From NCBI RefSeq assembly GCF_900102795.1, contig NZ_FMWG01000002.1, positions 372,001-436,000 of the forward strand: 64,000 bases of DNA, given 5' to 3'. Below the pieces are notes generated by a model that was not told where the DNA came from, did not search any database, and saw only the letters and a list, made by a program, of their open reading frames with translations. Shown here one piece after another: positions 18,665 through 28,557 of this stretch (position 1 is the stretch's first letter; each line of letters begins with the position of its first letter). This DNA comes from Epibacterium ulvae. GTDB lineage: Bacteria; Pseudomonadota; Alphaproteobacteria; Rhodobacterales; Rhodobacteraceae. Both the position numbers and the translations under genes were made by a program.

Positions 18665-18717
18665 TATTCTCAATGCAGATTGAAAGGTGCACCCTAATTA
18701 TTTGAGAAAGCTAAGGT

Positions 18718-19074
18718 ATGACAATCAAGCGAATTAAGTCAGGGGGCGAATTCGAAGGGAAAATCGGGTATTGTCGTGCGGTCATTGCTGGTGGCTTTGT
18801 CCATGTCGCAGGCACGGTTGGGCAGGGGGACGATGTTGTGAGCCAATGTCGATCTGCGTTGGAGACCATTACAAGCGCATTGATCAAGGCTGGCAGTGAC
18901 ATGTCAAAAGTGGTTCGCGTGAATTACTATTTGCCGGATGCAACTGAATTTGAAGCTTGCTGGCCTATCCTGTCGGAAACCTTTGGGGCTAACCCTCCGG
19001 CTGCGACCATGATTGAATGTGGTTTGATCGATCCTAAGTATCGGATCGAGATCGAAGTCACCGCACTGGCTTAA
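18718..19074 (+). CDS. RidA family (YjgF/YER057c) enamine/imine deaminase-like protein
   Basis: The protein has 118 residues with the RidA fold signature: FVHVAGTVGQ, then QCRSALETITSALIKAG and the C-terminal YRIEIEVTALA, whose arginine is the residue that binds the substrate carboxylate in active RidA. This member probably hydrolyses reactive 2-aminoacrylate or related imines, or is a paralogue of unknown substrate. It stands alone after the clpX terminator. Its stop overlaps the convergent DUF4760 gene by 4 bases. Confidence 0.88.
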   Translation: MTIKRIKSGGEFEGKIGYCRAVIAGGFVHVAGTVGQGDDVVSQCRSALETITSALIKAGSDMSKVVRVNYYLPDATEFEACWPILSETFGANPPAATMIECGLIDPKYRIEIEVTALA

Positions 19075-19790
19075 CTAATGGATGAAGGGATGGGGCGCTC
19101 AGTTTCTACGCCATTGTGATTTACGGCTCCATCTTGACGCCACCGCTCGTACAGGCGCACAAGATGTTCCAGCGTTTTGGGGTCATTCTGACGTAGTTGT
19201 GAAATCATAATACGCGCATCATCCACTAGATTGCACATGATCCCCCGGATTGATGCCTTCAACAGTTCTTCGTCCAAATCACCTTGGGCGATTCCAACAG
19301 CCAGGAATTCGTAGTAGTTCAAAAGTTGTTGTAAGGCGTCCGCACCAGTGTTCAGGATTTCTGCCCTTTCCGATGTCTCGGAAGATGCGATACGGGCGGC
19401 TTGCCATTGGTCTAGAGTAATGTCTTGATCAACGGGAAAGGCTATTTTTCGCGCTTTATTGGTCGTCTGGAAATATTCTGACAGCCGTGTTTCAAACAAG
19501 ATTGTGATTGTGTGCTGTTTTTGCTGGGCTCGCCGATTTGCACGGTTGCTGAAGTAGAATGTAGCAATCGCTACAACCACGGCGAAGGCCGAAATTACTG
19601 TGCCAAACAAAGTAACTAGAATTTTGTAATCTTCGCTTGGCGCGTCGGGGATATGCTGCAATAGCGCCTGATATTCCCCTGTAATCACATGCAGGCTGAG
19701 AGCTGCAAATATTAGAATCACAAAAAGTGCCAGAAAAATACCAGCACCATACAGTGTTAAAATGAGTGTGTTTTCAAGAAATCTTTTCAA
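19071..19790 (-). CDS. DUF4760-like membrane protein
   Basis: The protein has 239 residues. Two hydrophobic helices lie at about residues 10-36 and 58-82 (FGTVISAFAVVVAIATFYFS), followed by a soluble helical domain with RLSEYFQTTNKARKIAF and LLNYYEFLAVGIAQGDLDEEL. This two-helix plus cytoplasmic helical layout fits the DUF4760 family, whose role is unknown. The C-terminal tail is acidic and serine-rich. It has no operon partner. Confidence 0.6.
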   Translation of the reverse strand: MKRFLENTLILTLYGAGIFLALFVILIFAALSLHVITGEYQALLQHIPDAPSEDYKILVTLFGTVISAFAVVVAIATFYFSNRANRRAQQKQHTITILFETRLSEYFQTTNKARKIAFPVDQDITLDQWQAARIASSETSERAEILNTGADALQQLLNYYEFLAVGIAQGDLDEELLKASIRGIMCNLVDDARIMISQLRQNDPKTLEHLVRLYERWRQDGAVNHNGVETERPIPSSIS

Positions 19791-20065
19791 AACAGTTGGG
19801 TAGAGCCAAAATTATAATAGTTAGCCGTTTCCAAAACCTTCGAGTGCCATGCGAGAGATCTCCTTTTGTGTTGGAAGAAACCTACATCAGTTTTTCAGCT
19901 GTGGCAAATTTCTTCCTTCTGCTGTGCAGTTTGCTCTGCTGTTGTTAAGATGGGATTAAGCAACAGAACTGCAAGGTTTTGCTGGAATACAGGTCATATC
20001 ATTTCTGTGTCTGGACCTTGCCGCAGAATTGGGTCATATCAAACATGAAATTTTCGGAGGAACCG

Positions 20066-20452
20066 ATGGGCATCCTGAACACTCTTCTGCGCGCCGTGAC
20101 TTGGTGGAACGGCTCAACCTTGAACACTGCTATCTTTACGTCTCGTCATGGCGAAAAAGTTGGTGAAGATGATCAGGGCAACCAGTTCTATCGCACTGCG
20201 GATGATAAAAAACGCTGGGTCATTTTTAACGGTGAAGCTGAGGCAAGCCGTGTGGGCCCTGAATGGCACGGCTGGTTACATCGGACTTTCGATGAACTGC
20301 CAACTGAAGCACCGCTCAAGCGCAAGGATTGGGAAAAGCCACATCAGGAAAACCTGACCGGTACAGCAATGGCCTATGCGCCTGCTGGCTCAATTCGCAG
20401 TGGTGGTGAACCCAAGGCACGCAGCGATTACGAAGCGTGGATGCCTGAATAA
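20066..20452 (+). CDS. NDUFA12-family NADH:ubiquinone oxidoreductase accessory subunit
   Basis: The protein has 128 residues. ATG 20066 was chosen because GGAGGA sits 5 bases upstream; an ATG at 20045 has no ribosome site. The sequence [24 protein letters not shown] and the central [15 protein letters not shown] are typical of the B17.2/NDUFA12 family, a supernumerary complex I subunit shared by alphaproteobacteria and mitochondria. It is followed by mlaD 24 bases on, an arrangement conserved in the Rhodobacterales. Confidence 0.9.
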   Translation: MGILNTLLRAVTWWNGSTLNTAIFTSRHGEKVGEDDQGNQFYRTADDKKRWVIFNGEAEASRVGPEWHGWLHRTFDELPTEAPLKRKDWEKPHQENLTGTAMAYAPAGSIRSGGEPKARSDYEAWMPE

Positions 20453-20476
20453 TCCCAACCTTTATTGGCGGTAGAG

Positions 20477-20926
20477 ATGTCTGAAAACACCACAGAAGTT
20501 CTTGTTGGTGGGGTTGTCCTTGCGGCAGCCCTTGGGTTTGCAATTTTTGCAGGGCAGGCTGCAGGCCTCTCTGGCAGCGGTGCAGACTATGATCTGAATG
20601 CATCCTTTCGCTCTATCGAAGGCATTGGTGTCGGTACTGATGTACGTTTGGCAGGTGTGAAAGTCGGTACTGTTTCGGAGGTTTCGCTCAACGCTGAAAC
20701 GTTTAGAGCAGATGTTGAATTAAGCATGCAAAACGGGATCGAGATCCCTGACGACAGCGCGGCTGTGATCGCCTCCGAAGGCCTGTTGGGTGGAAATTTT
20801 GTTGAAATCGTCCCTGGGGGATCCCCTTACGCGCTGGCTGCTGGGGATGAGCTGCTGGATACACAAGGATCTGTAAGTCTGATCTCGTTGTTGCTGAAAT
20901 TTGTCTCCGGTGGAGACGACGGGTGA
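20477..20926 (+). CDS. mlaD: Outer-membrane lipid asymmetry protein MlaD
   Basis: The protein has 149 residues: an N-terminal membrane helix (VLVGGVVLAAALGFAIFAG) followed by one MCE domain (RSIEGIGVGTDVRLAGVKVGTV and LLGGNFVEIVPGG). MlaD is the periplasm-facing, inner-membrane hexameric ring of the Mla phospholipid transport system; the other mla genes are not in this window. ATG 20477 is taken as the start; a TTG at 20465 is in frame. Its stop overlaps the next gene by 4 bases. Confidence 0.9.
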   Translation: MSENTTEVLVGGVVLAAALGFAIFAGQAAGLSGSGADYDLNASFRSIEGIGVGTDVRLAGVKVGTVSEVSLNAETFRADVELSMQNGIEIPDDSAAVIASEGLLGGNFVEIVPGGSPYALAAGDELLDTQGSVSLISLLLKFVSGGDDG

Positions 20927-21303
20927 TCAAACGCAAGGTTTTAAGTTTTGCAGCAGCTTTGATTTCCAGTACGGTTTTCACCTCTTTTGCCACTGCACAA
21001 GAGAATGCGGCTCAGGGAAGCGCAGCTGTTTTGCGCGCATTAGATAAAGTCAGTGGCCGTGTAACGGACCTAGAGCTGCCTATTGGGGCCAGCGCACCGG
21101 TTTTAGGATTGCTGGTTACATTGGGAGATTGCCGCTATCCGGCAGATAACCCAACGGGCAATGCCTACGCTTATTTGGATATTCGCGATCCACAGGATGG
21201 GATACGGTATTTCGAAGGCTGGATGATTGCTACAAGTCCGGCACTGAATGCGCTCGATCACAACCGCTATGATATCTGGGTTCTGCGCTGTAGAACGTCC
21301 TGA
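20923..21303 (+). CDS. DUF2155 secreted protein
   Basis: The protein has 126 residues, starting with GTG in the overlap GTGA with mlaD. The signal peptide runs to about FATA-QE. The mature part contains DKVSGRVTDLELPIGA, CRYPADNPTGNAYAYLDI and a C-terminal cysteine-bearing strand, the DUF2155 pattern. The two cysteines (GDCRYP and LRCRTS) could pair in the periplasm. Function unknown; genomic linkage to mlaD and NDUFA12 suggests envelope biology. The last 37 bases overlap convergent aat. Confidence 0.85.
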   Translation: MIKRKVLSFAAALISSTVFTSFATAQENAAQGSAAVLRALDKVSGRVTDLELPIGASAPVLGLLVTLGDCRYPADNPTGNAYAYLDIRDPQDGIRYFEGWMIATSPALNALDHNRYDIWVLRCRTS

Positions 21304-21899
21304 GCGCGTGCCAGAGGTGGAGCGGTAAAGTCCGCCTGTCGTGAAAGTGCTTTACGTAACATATTCTTGTATTCGGCACGTGGGATTTCAACGCCTCCAA
21401 GACTTGCAAGATGTGTTGTGAGAAATTGTGTGTCGCACAAAAGAAAACCAGCACGATTGAGACGATCGATAAGATAGGCGAGCGCAATTTTTGAGGCGTT
21501 GCTGCGGCGCGAGAACATGCTTTCTCCAAAGAAGGCGCCGCCAAGTGACACCCCATATACACCGCCAATCAGCTGTTCATTATCCCAAACTTCAACAGAG
21601 TGGGCATAGCCAAGCTGAAAAAGATCATGATAGCGTGCGGTGATTTCCGCATTGATCCAAGTCTCGTCTCGGTCTGAGCAGCCCGCCACAACGCCAAGAA
21701 AATCCTGATTGATTGTGATTTGATAAGTCTCTTTGCGGATGATGCGCGCTAAGGATTTAGAGATGTGAAAACCATCCAGAGGCAAGATGCCCCGCAGTTT
21801 GGGATCAACCCAAAAAATTTCGGGATCATCACGACCTTCGGCCATTGGAAAAGCACCAATGGAATAAGCATGTAAAAGAAGGTCAGGCGTAAGCTGCAT
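21267..21899 (-). CDS. aat: Leucyl/phenylalanyl-tRNA--protein transferase
   Basis: The protein has 210 residues. The signatures YSIGAFPMAEGRDD, WVDPKLRGILPLDGFHISKSL and GGVYGVSLGGAFFGESMFSR are those of the Aat family. The enzyme adds Leu or Phe from tRNA to N-terminal Arg/Lys, marking proteins for ClpS/ClpAP degradation. It sits downstream of accC behind a strong terminator, so it needs read-through or its own promoter. It overlaps the convergent DUF2155 gene by 37 bases. Confidence 0.96.
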   Translation of the reverse strand: MQLTPDLLLHAYSIGAFPMAEGRDDPEIFWVDPKLRGILPLDGFHISKSLARIIRKETYQITINQDFLGVVAGCSDRDETWINAEITARYHDLFQLGYAHSVEVWDNEQLIGGVYGVSLGGAFFGESMFSRRSNASKIALAYLIDRLNRAGFLLCDTQFLTTHLASLGGVEIPRAEYKNMLRKALSRQADFTAPPLARAQDVLQRRTQIS

Positions 21900-21915
21900 C
21901 TATGTCATCCAGCCA

Positions 21916-21946
21916 AAGAAAAGGCGCGCCTAGGCCAGGCGCGCCT
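21916..21946 (-). terminator. Terminator after accC
   Basis: Read on the minus strand, a 9-base GC-rich stem (AGGCGCGCC with GGCGCGCCT) is followed by TTTTCTTT. It lies 23 bases after the accC stop and ends the accBC transcript. Confidence 0.85.
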
Positions 21947-21968
21947 CGGTCTATGCAGACTAACAGGT

Positions 21969-23312
21969 CTACATATTCTTTTCTAGCCAGCGCTCCAGCC
22001 AATGAATGTTGTAGTTACCAGAGTGAATATCAGGCTCTTGTAGCAGCGCGTCAAACAACGGCAGTGTCGTATCGATCCCATCCACGATCAACTCACCTAG
22101 GGCGCGATGCAGGCGCGAAAGCGCTTCTTTACGGTCGCGGCCGTGCACGATCAATTTACCGATCAGACTGTCATAGTACGGCGGGATCGAATAGCCATCA
22201 TACAATGCAGAATCCATACGAACACCCAGACCACCTGGCGCATGGAAGGCAGTTACCTTTCCGGGGCAGGGGGCAAAGTTTGGCAGGCGCTCTGCATTGA
22301 TACGGACTTCAATCGAATGTCCATTGATCTCTAACTCGTCTTGGGTAAAGGAGAGCGGCAAGCCTTCGGCCACGCGGATCTGCTCACGCACCAGATCAAC
22401 ACCAAAGATAGACTCTGTGACTGGATGCTCCACCTGCAGGCGGGTGTTCATTTCGATGAAATAGAATTCACCGTCTTCGTAGAGGAATTCGATTGTGCCT
22501 GCTCCGGCATACCCCATTTCCCCGATAGCATCGGCACAAATCTTACCGATTTTGGCACGTTCTTCAGGTGTGATGCAGGGGCCGGGAGCCTCTTCAAACA
22601 CTTTTTGGTGGCGGCGTTGAAGCGAGCAATCGCGTTCACCCAGGTGCACGCCATTGCCTTGACCATCACCAAAAACCTGAATTTCGATATGACGGGGCTT
22701 CTGGAGGTATTTCTCCATATAGACTTCGTCATTGCCAAAAGCAGCTTTTGCTTCAGAGCGGGCAGTTGAAAAGGCAACTTCCAGATCGGCTTCGGTTTCG
22801 GCAACTTTCATGCCGCGACCACCGCCGCCAGCGGTCGCCTTGATGATCACGGGATAGCCCATGTCAGCGGCAACCTTCTTGGCCTCAGCAACAGTAGGAA
22901 CGCCACCAGCCGAACCGGGCACGCAGGGAATGCCAAGTGCTTGAGCCGTGTCTTTTGCCGTGATCTTATCGCCCATCTGACTGATGTGCTTGGCGGAGGG
23001 GCCGATAAATTTTAGGCCGTGGTCTTCGACGATCTGAACGAATTTGGCATTTTCCGACAGAAAACCATATCCGGGGTGGATCGCTTGCGCACCAGTGATT
23101 TCACAGGCGGAAATAATCGCTGGGATCGACAGGTAACTTTGCGCACCAGAGGGAGGGCCAATGCAAATAGATTCATCCGCCATACGCACATGCATTGCGT
23201 CAGAATCAGCTGTTGAATGGACCGCAACCGATTTGATGCCCATCTCGCGGCAGGCCCGGATCACGCGCAGCGCGATCTCTCCCCGGTTGGCGATCAGAAT
23301 TTTATCAAACAT
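21969..23312 (-). CDS. accC: Acetyl-CoA carboxylase, biotin carboxylase subunit
   Basis: The protein has 447 residues. The N-terminal [20 protein letters not shown] start, the ATP-grasp glycine loop GGGGRGMKV (about residue 163) and [14 protein letters not shown] (about 287) are all intact. AccC carboxylates biotin on AccB using ATP and bicarbonate, the first half-reaction of malonyl-CoA synthesis. It is 9 bases downstream of accB, forming the usual accBC operon. Confidence 0.97.
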   Translation of the reverse strand: MFDKILIANRGEIALRVIRACREMGIKSVAVHSTADSDAMHVRMADESICIGPPSGAQSYLSIPAIISACEITGAQAIHPGYGFLSENAKFVQIVEDHGLKFIGPSAKHISQMGDKITAKDTAQALGIPCVPGSAGGVPTVAEAKKVAADMGYPVIIKATAGGGGRGMKVAETEADLEVAFSTARSEAKAAFGNDEVYMEKYLQKPRHIEIQVFGDGQGNGVHLGERDCSLQRRHQKVFEEAPGPCITPEERAKIGKICADAIGEMGYAGAGTIEFLYEDGEFYFIEMNTRLQVEHPVTESIFGVDLVREQIRVAEGLPLSFTQDELEINGHSIEVRINAERLPNFAPCPGKVTAFHAPGGLGVRMDSALYDGYSIPPYYDSLIGKLIVHGRDRKEALSRLHRALGELIVDGIDTTLPLFDALLQEPDIHSGNYNIHWLERWLEKNM

Positions 23313-23321
23313 GCGTCAGCC

Positions 23322-23822
23322 TTACTCGATGATGGCCAGAGGCGACCCGAATTCCACAGCTGCACCGTCTTCAACGAGGATACGTTTTACGGTTCCTGCC
23401 TTTGGCGCTGGGATGTGGTTCATGGTCTTCATAGCTTCGACAATGAGAAGGGTATCGCCTTCGGATACCTTGTCACCCACTTTGATAAAGGCAGGTGAGC
23501 CGGGTTCGGCCTGCAGATACACAGTGCCGACCATTGGTGATGTGACAGCGCCGGGATGGTTGGCAGGATCATCAGACACAGCACTTGCGGCAGGTGCTTC
23601 AACAGAAGGCGCAGCCGCTGCAACAGGTGCAGGCGCGGCAGTGACGGCAGGAACCTGAACGGGAGCGGCTGCAATAGCCATTTGGCGGGAGACACGTACA
23701 TTCAGCGCATCATCTTCGCCATATTCGCGATTTACTTCTAGCTCTGTCAGGTCGTTTTCGCGCAGCAGTTCAGCCAGCGCTTTGATAAATGCCACGTCTG
23801 CGTCGTGATTTTTGTTCGACAT
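23322..23822 (-). CDS. accB: Acetyl-CoA carboxylase biotin carboxyl carrier protein
   Basis: The protein has 166 residues. The C-terminal biotinyl domain has the attachment site EAMKTMN (Lys132). An alanine- and proline-rich linker (about residues 50-85) joins it to the N-terminal AccB segment, the usual layout. It carries the biotin that AccC carboxylates. It is first in the accBC operon; the 220-base gap to the LuxR gene should contain the promoter. Confidence 0.96.
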   Translation of the reverse strand: MSNKNHDADVAFIKALAELLRENDLTELEVNREYGEDDALNVRVSRQMAIAAAPVQVPAVTAAPAPVAAAAPSVEAPAASAVSDDPANHPGAVTSPMVGTVYLQAEPGSPAFIKVGDKVSEGDTLLIVEAMKTMNHIPAPKAGTVKRILVEDGAAVEFGSPLAIIE

Positions 23823-24042
23823 TTTTATTCCCAGCGGTTCACGAGAAAGCCCGCAACACCAGCGGGCAAAAGATTAGATGCGCTTATAAGGTAAGGGCGC
23901 GCGCAAGAAAAGCGCTATCCCAGTCATTTCCGGCGCGAGATGTGGGAATATAAAAGATGACAGAGCGGTTAGAACAAGGGGGAATTCTAAAGCTTTTGCG
24001 CGTTTTGGTGGATTTTCTGTGAAGAGTTTGGGCTTGAGCGCG

Positions 24043-24579
24043 CTACAATGGCATTCCTGTAAGTTTGGCGACCAGTTCGGGTAATTTTCTTGCTTCGAAC
24101 TTTACCAAAAGATTGGCGCGATGCGTTTCGACCGTTCTGTAAGACAGTCCCAACTCTTTACCAATTTCTTTTGCAGACAACCCACGACAGGTTAAAATTG
24201 CCACTTCACGCTCTCGTGGGGAAAGTGAGACAATAGGCCGATCTTCTGAGATATCTGCAAAGGACCAAACCCCGGTTGCAAAGGGAACGTCCGAACTGGT
24301 GGAACGACCGCGCACGCGACACCAAAACAGATCCCCCGTGAGCCTGCGCATGATACGTTCATCGTTATAGGTACCATGGCGCACATCGTCTTGCTGCAAG
24401 CGTTCGCCGATTTTCTGAAAATCTTCCTGACTGGGATACAGGATGGCAATAGAGTGCCCTAGAAAATCAGCCGGTGTGCCGCCAAAAGTTTCCGCAAATT
24501 GAAAATTGCAGCGTGTGATGATGCGGGCGTCCAAAACGGCAAGGCCGACAGGCGCGTGGTCAAAAGCAGGTTCAGTCAT
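24043..24579 (-). CDS. PAS-LuxR family transcriptional regulator
   Basis: The protein has 178 residues. The N-terminal half is a PAS domain (DHAPVGLAVLDARI, LGHSIAILYPSQEDF, RRLTGDLFWCRVRGR). The C-terminal half is a LuxR/GerE helix-turn-helix (LSPREREVAILTCRGLSAKEIGKELGLSYRTVETHRANL region, about residues 118-152). There is no phosphoacceptor receiver domain, so the PAS domain is the sensor. It lies 112 bases beyond livF on the same strand, separated by a strong terminator, and may regulate nearby genes; its ligand is unknown. Confidence 0.85.
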   Translation of the reverse strand: MTEPAFDHAPVGLAVLDARIITRCNFQFAETFGGTPADFLGHSIAILYPSQEDFQKIGERLQQDDVRHGTYNDERIMRRLTGDLFWCRVRGRSTSSDVPFATGVWSFADISEDRPIVSLSPREREVAILTCRGLSAKEIGKELGLSYRTVETHRANLLVKFEARKLPELVAKLTGMPL

Positions 24580-24619
24580 GATGTTTTATGGCAGAGAACG
24601 TGATCAGGAGGCCAGACAG

Positions 24620-24661
24620 AAAGCGCGCCGCCGGGAGAAGGACCGTATGGCGGCGCGCTTT
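24620..24661 (-). terminator. Terminator of the liv-type ABC operon
   Basis: A perfect 13-base stem (AAAGCGCGCCGCC with GGCGGCGCGCTTT) lies 30 bases beyond the livF stop. It separates the transporter operon from the PAS-LuxR gene on the same strand. The U-rich tail is short and lies mostly within the stem. Confidence 0.8.
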
Positions 24662-24691
24662 GCCTTTGGAGGGAGGGGGCTCTCGGGCAGG

Positions 24692-25444
24692 TCAAATAGC
24701 CAGATACTCCTCGCGAAGGGCATCATTTTGCAAAACCTCCTCGGCGGTGCCGTCAAAAACAATGCCGCCCGTATCCAAGATGACAGCGCGATCCGCCAAT
24801 TTCAGCGCGCGCAAAGCGTTCTGTTCAACGATGATAGTGGTGATCCCTTGTTCCTTGATCAGCGAAAGGGTCTTTTCTATTTCGTCGACAATCACTGGTG
24901 CCAAGCCCTCATAGGGTTCATCCAACAACAGAACTTTGATGTCGCGCGCTAGTGCGCGCGCAATCGCCAGCATTTGCTGTTCTCCGCCAGACAACGTGAT
25001 ACCTTCTTGTTTGCGCCGTTCGCCCAAACGTGGAAATAGATCGTAGAGGCGGTCAATCGACCAGCCGATGGGAGGCGCGATCTGCGCGAGTTGCAGGTTT
25101 TCTTCAACGGTCAATCCGGGGATGATGCGTCGGTCTTCGGGGACAAGGCCAAGACCTGCAGCGGCCGCCTCATAAGATGACATTTTGTGCAAAGGTTGAT
25201 GGTCAAGCCAGATTTCCCCCTGAGTGACCATAGGCGAGCCGGTGCGGGCAATAGAGCGCAAGGTTGAGGTTTTCCCCGCACCATTGCGCCCTAACAATGC
25301 AAGGATCTCTCCTTCGTGCACGTTAAATGACAAGCCTTGGACAATGTAGCTTTCGCCGTAATAGGCATGCATATCCCAGACAGATAAAAACGCAGGCGTG
25401 GAGCGGGGTTTATGATCGCGTAGGATCTCTGATTGTACATTCAT
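24692..25444 (-). CDS. livF: ABC transporter ATP-binding protein, LivF type
   Basis: The protein has 250 residues: Walker A GRNGAGKTS, signature LSGGEQQMLAIARAL, Walker B VLLLDEPYEGLAP. The N-terminal 20 residues before FLSVWDMHAYYG are longer than usual. It is one of two ATPases of a branched-chain amino acid/amide (HAAT family) importer and the last gene of the operon. It starts 14 bases after livG. Confidence 0.93.
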   Translation of the reverse strand: MNVQSEILRDHKPRSTPAFLSVWDMHAYYGESYIVQGLSFNVHEGEILALLGRNGAGKTSTLRSIARTGSPMVTQGEIWLDHQPLHKMSSYEAAAAGLGLVPEDRRIIPGLTVEENLQLAQIAPPIGWSIDRLYDLFPRLGERRKQEGITLSGGEQQMLAIARALARDIKVLLLDEPYEGLAPVIVDEIEKTLSLIKEQGITTIIVEQNALRALKLADRAVILDTGGIVFDGTAEEVLQNDALREEYLAI

Positions 25445-25458
25445 ATAAGGGCGCTCCT

Positions 25459-26214
25459 TTAGGCCGTTTCACCAAGATAAGCTTCGCGTACCTTGGGATT
25501 GCCGCGAATATTTTCAGGATCATCTTCGACAAGGGGCGTGCCTTGCGCGAGGACAGTGATCCGATTGGCCAGCGAGAACACCACATGCATGTCATGTTCA
25601 ATGATAGCGATGGTAATATCACGCTGATCAGAGATCTCTTTCAGGAGATCGATGGTGTTATTGGTGTCTGCGCGGGCCATGCCGGCGGTTGGTTCATCCA
25701 GCAACAACAGGCGGGGATCCTGACTGAGGCACATGCCAATTTCCAAACGGCGCTTGTCCCCGCGGGATAGGGCAGCTGCATGCATATGTCGCTTATCTGA
25801 CATGCGCATCTCTTCAAGCATCTGTTCCGCTTTTTGTAGAATATCCTTTTGCTTTTGAACGCCTGGCAAAGCGTTCAGCGTAAAGGCGCCATCCCGTTTT
25901 GCAAAACACGGGATCATCATGTTTTCTAGCACCGTGAGATCTCCGAATATTTCCGGTGTTTGAAAGACGCGGCTGATGCCCATTTGATTGATTTCATAGG
26001 GCGCACGTCCAAGTACGGATTGCCCGTCAAACATCACAGATCCGCTGTCTGGCATTAATTTGCCCACCAGACAGTTCAGGAGCGTGGATTTTCCTGCGCC
26101 ATTAGGCCCGATAATGGCGTGGACGGTGTTTTCTTTGACACTTAGGTTCACTTTGCTGAGGGCTTGCAGTCCACCAAAGCGCTTGCCGACATTTTTGACT
26201 TCAAGAATGCTCAT
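25459..26214 (-). CDS. livG: ABC transporter ATP-binding protein, LivG type
   Basis: The protein has 251 residues from ATG 26214 (MSILEVKNVGKRF), supported by GGAGCG upstream; the open frame to 26286 overlaps livM and is not needed. Walker A is GPNGAGKST. The usual LSGG signature reads LSRGDKRRLEIGM, a variant serine-arginine form common in the LivG/UrtD branch. Walker B is LLLLDEPTAGM. It pairs with LivF to energise the HAAT transporter. Confidence 0.93.
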   Translation of the reverse strand: MSILEVKNVGKRFGGLQALSKVNLSVKENTVHAIIGPNGAGKSTLLNCLVGKLMPDSGSVMFDGQSVLGRAPYEINQMGISRVFQTPEIFGDLTVLENMMIPCFAKRDGAFTLNALPGVQKQKDILQKAEQMLEEMRMSDKRHMHAAALSRGDKRRLEIGMCLSQDPRLLLLDEPTAGMARADTNNTIDLLKEISDQRDITIAIIEHDMHVVFSLANRITVLAQGTPLVEDDPENIRGNPKVREAYLGETA

Positions 26215-26225
26215 CTTAAGCGCTC

Positions 26226-27425
26226 CTATTCTGCGGGTTCGGTTTTGGCGGAAGGGGTGTCTTTGGCTTTGCGGCGATGCAACCATTTTCCAAGACGCTG
26301 GCCACCTTCAACAAGGCCACCGGGCAAGAAGATCACAACCAGCATAAACAGAATGCCGAGAGTCAGATGCCAGCCTTTGCCTATGAATGGATGGATCAGG
26401 AAGACCACAAAGTCTTCGAGCCCATCCGGCAAGAAAGCGAACCAGCTGTGCAGTACATGGTCATTGATCTTTGAGAAGATGTTTTCAAAGTACTTGATGA
26501 ATCCGGCCCCCAAAACTGGGCCGATCAATGTGCCAGCACCGCCCAAAATGGTCATCAAAACCACTTCACCTGATGCGGTCCACTGCATCCGTTCCGCTCC
26601 GGCAAGCGGATCCACAGCCGAAAGCAGCCCACCTGCAAGACCGGCATACATGCCGGAGATCACAAAAGCGGCCAGCGTATAGGGGCGGGTGTTGAGGCCG
26701 GTATAGTTCATGCGCTGCTGGTTGGATTTGACCGCCCGCAACATCAACCCAAAGGGAGAGCGAAAAATACGGATGGCGAGATAAAAGCAAACCAGCATCA
26801 TCAGAGCGCACAGATAATAGCCCGCATTCAGTTGGAATTCCCATGCGCCGATTTCGAGCTTATGGGTCGCGCGCATCGACAGGCCAAACAGATGTGGCAG
26901 GTCCGGCAGGCTATCGCGGTGAAACCATTGGGGATCATTGGCATAAACCTGCAAGCCGGTTTCACCGTTGGTCAGATTGAATTTCGGGTTTGAGAGTACC
27001 GAGTAAGCCAATGCAAAGCTCATCTGTGCAAAGGCCAGTGTCAGGATCGAAAAGTAGATCCCAGAGCGGCGCAAGCTGACAAAACCAATGGCCAACGCAA
27101 AAATACCTGAGATAATCACCGATAGAACAATGCCGGGAATGACGTTGTAGCCAAGCAGTTTAAACATCCATACGCAGGAATATGATCCAATGCCCAGAAA
27201 AGCTGCATGGCCAAAGGATAGGTACCCGGTAAGGCCGAACAGGATGTTGAAACCTATTGCGAAAATGCCAAAGATGACGAATTTCTGCATCAGGTCCGGA
27301 TAACCTGCATTAAATTGCGCCATCGCTGAAGCTGCCGGAAACGGGTTCAGGATAAAGGGCGCCACGACCACCAGAAAGGCGACGATAAACAGGGATTTGG
27401 TGTCTTTTGTATTCAGTCCGAACAT
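26226..27425 (-). CDS. livM: ABC transporter permease, LivM type
   Basis: This 399-residue inner-membrane protein has about nine hydrophobic segments. The LivM signatures [19 protein letters not shown] and [15 protein letters not shown] are present. A hydrophilic insert near residues 160-190 (the [17 protein letters not shown] region) and a charged C-terminal tail rich in Lys/Glu are seen. It follows livH by 4 bases. Confidence 0.92.
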   Translation of the reverse strand: MFGLNTKDTKSLFIVAFLVVVAPFILNPFPAASAMAQFNAGYPDLMQKFVIFGIFAIGFNILFGLTGYLSFGHAAFLGIGSYSCVWMFKLLGYNVIPGIVLSVIISGIFALAIGFVSLRRSGIYFSILTLAFAQMSFALAYSVLSNPKFNLTNGETGLQVYANDPQWFHRDSLPDLPHLFGLSMRATHKLEIGAWEFQLNAGYYLCALMMLVCFYLAIRIFRSPFGLMLRAVKSNQQRMNYTGLNTRPYTLAAFVISGMYAGLAGGLLSAVDPLAGAERMQWTASGEVVLMTILGGAGTLIGPVLGAGFIKYFENIFSKINDHVLHSWFAFLPDGLEDFVVFLIHPFIGKGWHLTLGILFMLVVIFLPGGLVEGGQRLGKWLHRRKAKDTPSAKTEPAE

Positions 27426-27429
27426 GACT

Positions 27430-28452
27430 TTAGTCCTCCATCACACCTTTTAGCCCCATCAGACCGCGTGGACGGGTCAGCAGAACAACAATGGCGACGA
27501 CGTAGATGATGATTTGATTGATGCCGGGGAGTGTGGTGGTCGCCCAGGTGGTTGAGGCAAAGCTTTCCAGAACTCCAAGTAGGAAGCCTGCTAAAACTGC
27601 GCCGGGTAAAGACCCCATGCCGCCAACAACGACCACGACAAAGCTCAGCACCAGAAAATCCATGCCCATATGGTAGTTGGGTGGATTGATTGGGGTGTAC
27701 ATTACACCAGCCAGTCCCGCGACGGCGGCCGCAATGCCAAACATGATGGTAAAGCGACGGTCAATGTTGATGCCTAACAGACCAACCGTTTCACGATCCG
27801 CCATGCCAGCACGGACTACCATTCCAAAAGTGGTGAACTGAAGGAACGCAAAGATAGCGGCGATAATAAGAACGGAGAAGCAGAAATAAACGATGCGCCA
27901 AACGGGATAAACGATATCCATTCCGATGATTGCGCCCAGGTTGGCTATTCCATTTAGCGCGTCAGGGGCAGGCGTCTGGATGGGGTTTGCACCGTAGAAA
28001 TATTTGACAACTTCTTGTAGCACGATGGCTAGCCCAAAGGTGACAAGGATTTGATCGGCATGGGGGCGCTTGTAGAAATGCTTGATCAGCCCACGCTCCA
28101 TCACAAAGCCGATTGCGATCATGATTGGGATTGCAAACAGAATGGCGAGAGGCACGGACCAGTCTATGATCGCGCCACCGAGGTCTGGCCCAAACCAGCT
28201 TTCGATATAGGGTGTTTTTACTTTGAGCGGATTGCCCAAGAAATCTTTCTGGCTTGGGTCAATCGTTTCAAAGCTGAGGTTCAGCAAACGCTGTAGGGTT
28301 ACCGCGCAAAAGGCACCGATCATAAACAATGCACCATGGGCAAAGTTCACCACGCCCAGCGTGCCAAAGATCAACGTGAGCCCAAGCGCAATCAGCGCAT
28401 AAGCGGACCCTTTGTCGAGCCCATTTAGAATTTGAAGTAGAAATGCGTCCAT
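27430..28452 (-). CDS. livH: ABC transporter permease, LivH type
   Basis: This 340-residue inner-membrane permease has [31 protein letters not shown] at its N-terminus and [17 protein letters not shown] near the end, the LivH hallmarks. An insert at about residues 60-90 ([20 protein letters not shown] region) lengthens a periplasmic loop compared with E. coli LivH. A hairpin between this gene and the upstream binding-protein gene probably lowers its expression relative to that gene. Confidence 0.92.
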   Translation of the reverse strand: MDAFLLQILNGLDKGSAYALIALGLTLIFGTLGVVNFAHGALFMIGAFCAVTLQRLLNLSFETIDPSQKDFLGNPLKVKTPYIESWFGPDLGGAIIDWSVPLAILFAIPIMIAIGFVMERGLIKHFYKRPHADQILVTFGLAIVLQEVVKYFYGANPIQTPAPDALNGIANLGAIIGMDIVYPVWRIVYFCFSVLIIAAIFAFLQFTTFGMVVRAGMADRETVGLLGINIDRRFTIMFGIAAAVAGLAGVMYTPINPPNYHMGMDFLVLSFVVVVVGGMGSLPGAVLAGFLLGVLESFASTTWATTTLPGINQIIIYVVAIVVLLTRPRGLMGLKGVMED

Positions 28453-28512
28453 AGTCCCCCCACCTTGGGTTGTCTGCGCGCGAAATTTTCAGGAAGAACC
28501 TGCCGTGAGCAG

Positions 28513-28548
28513 GAAAAGACGGGCCGTCTGTTACAGAAGGCCCGTCGA
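28513..28548 (-). terminator. Intercistronic attenuator hairpin between binding protein and permease genes
   Basis: On the minus strand, ACGGGCC pairs with GGCCCGT around a 13-base loop and is followed by CTTTT. It sits 10 bases after the binding-protein stop and 60 bases before livH. Hairpins here commonly cause partial termination, giving excess binding protein. Confidence 0.75.
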
Positions 28549-28557
28549 TCGGCGAAG

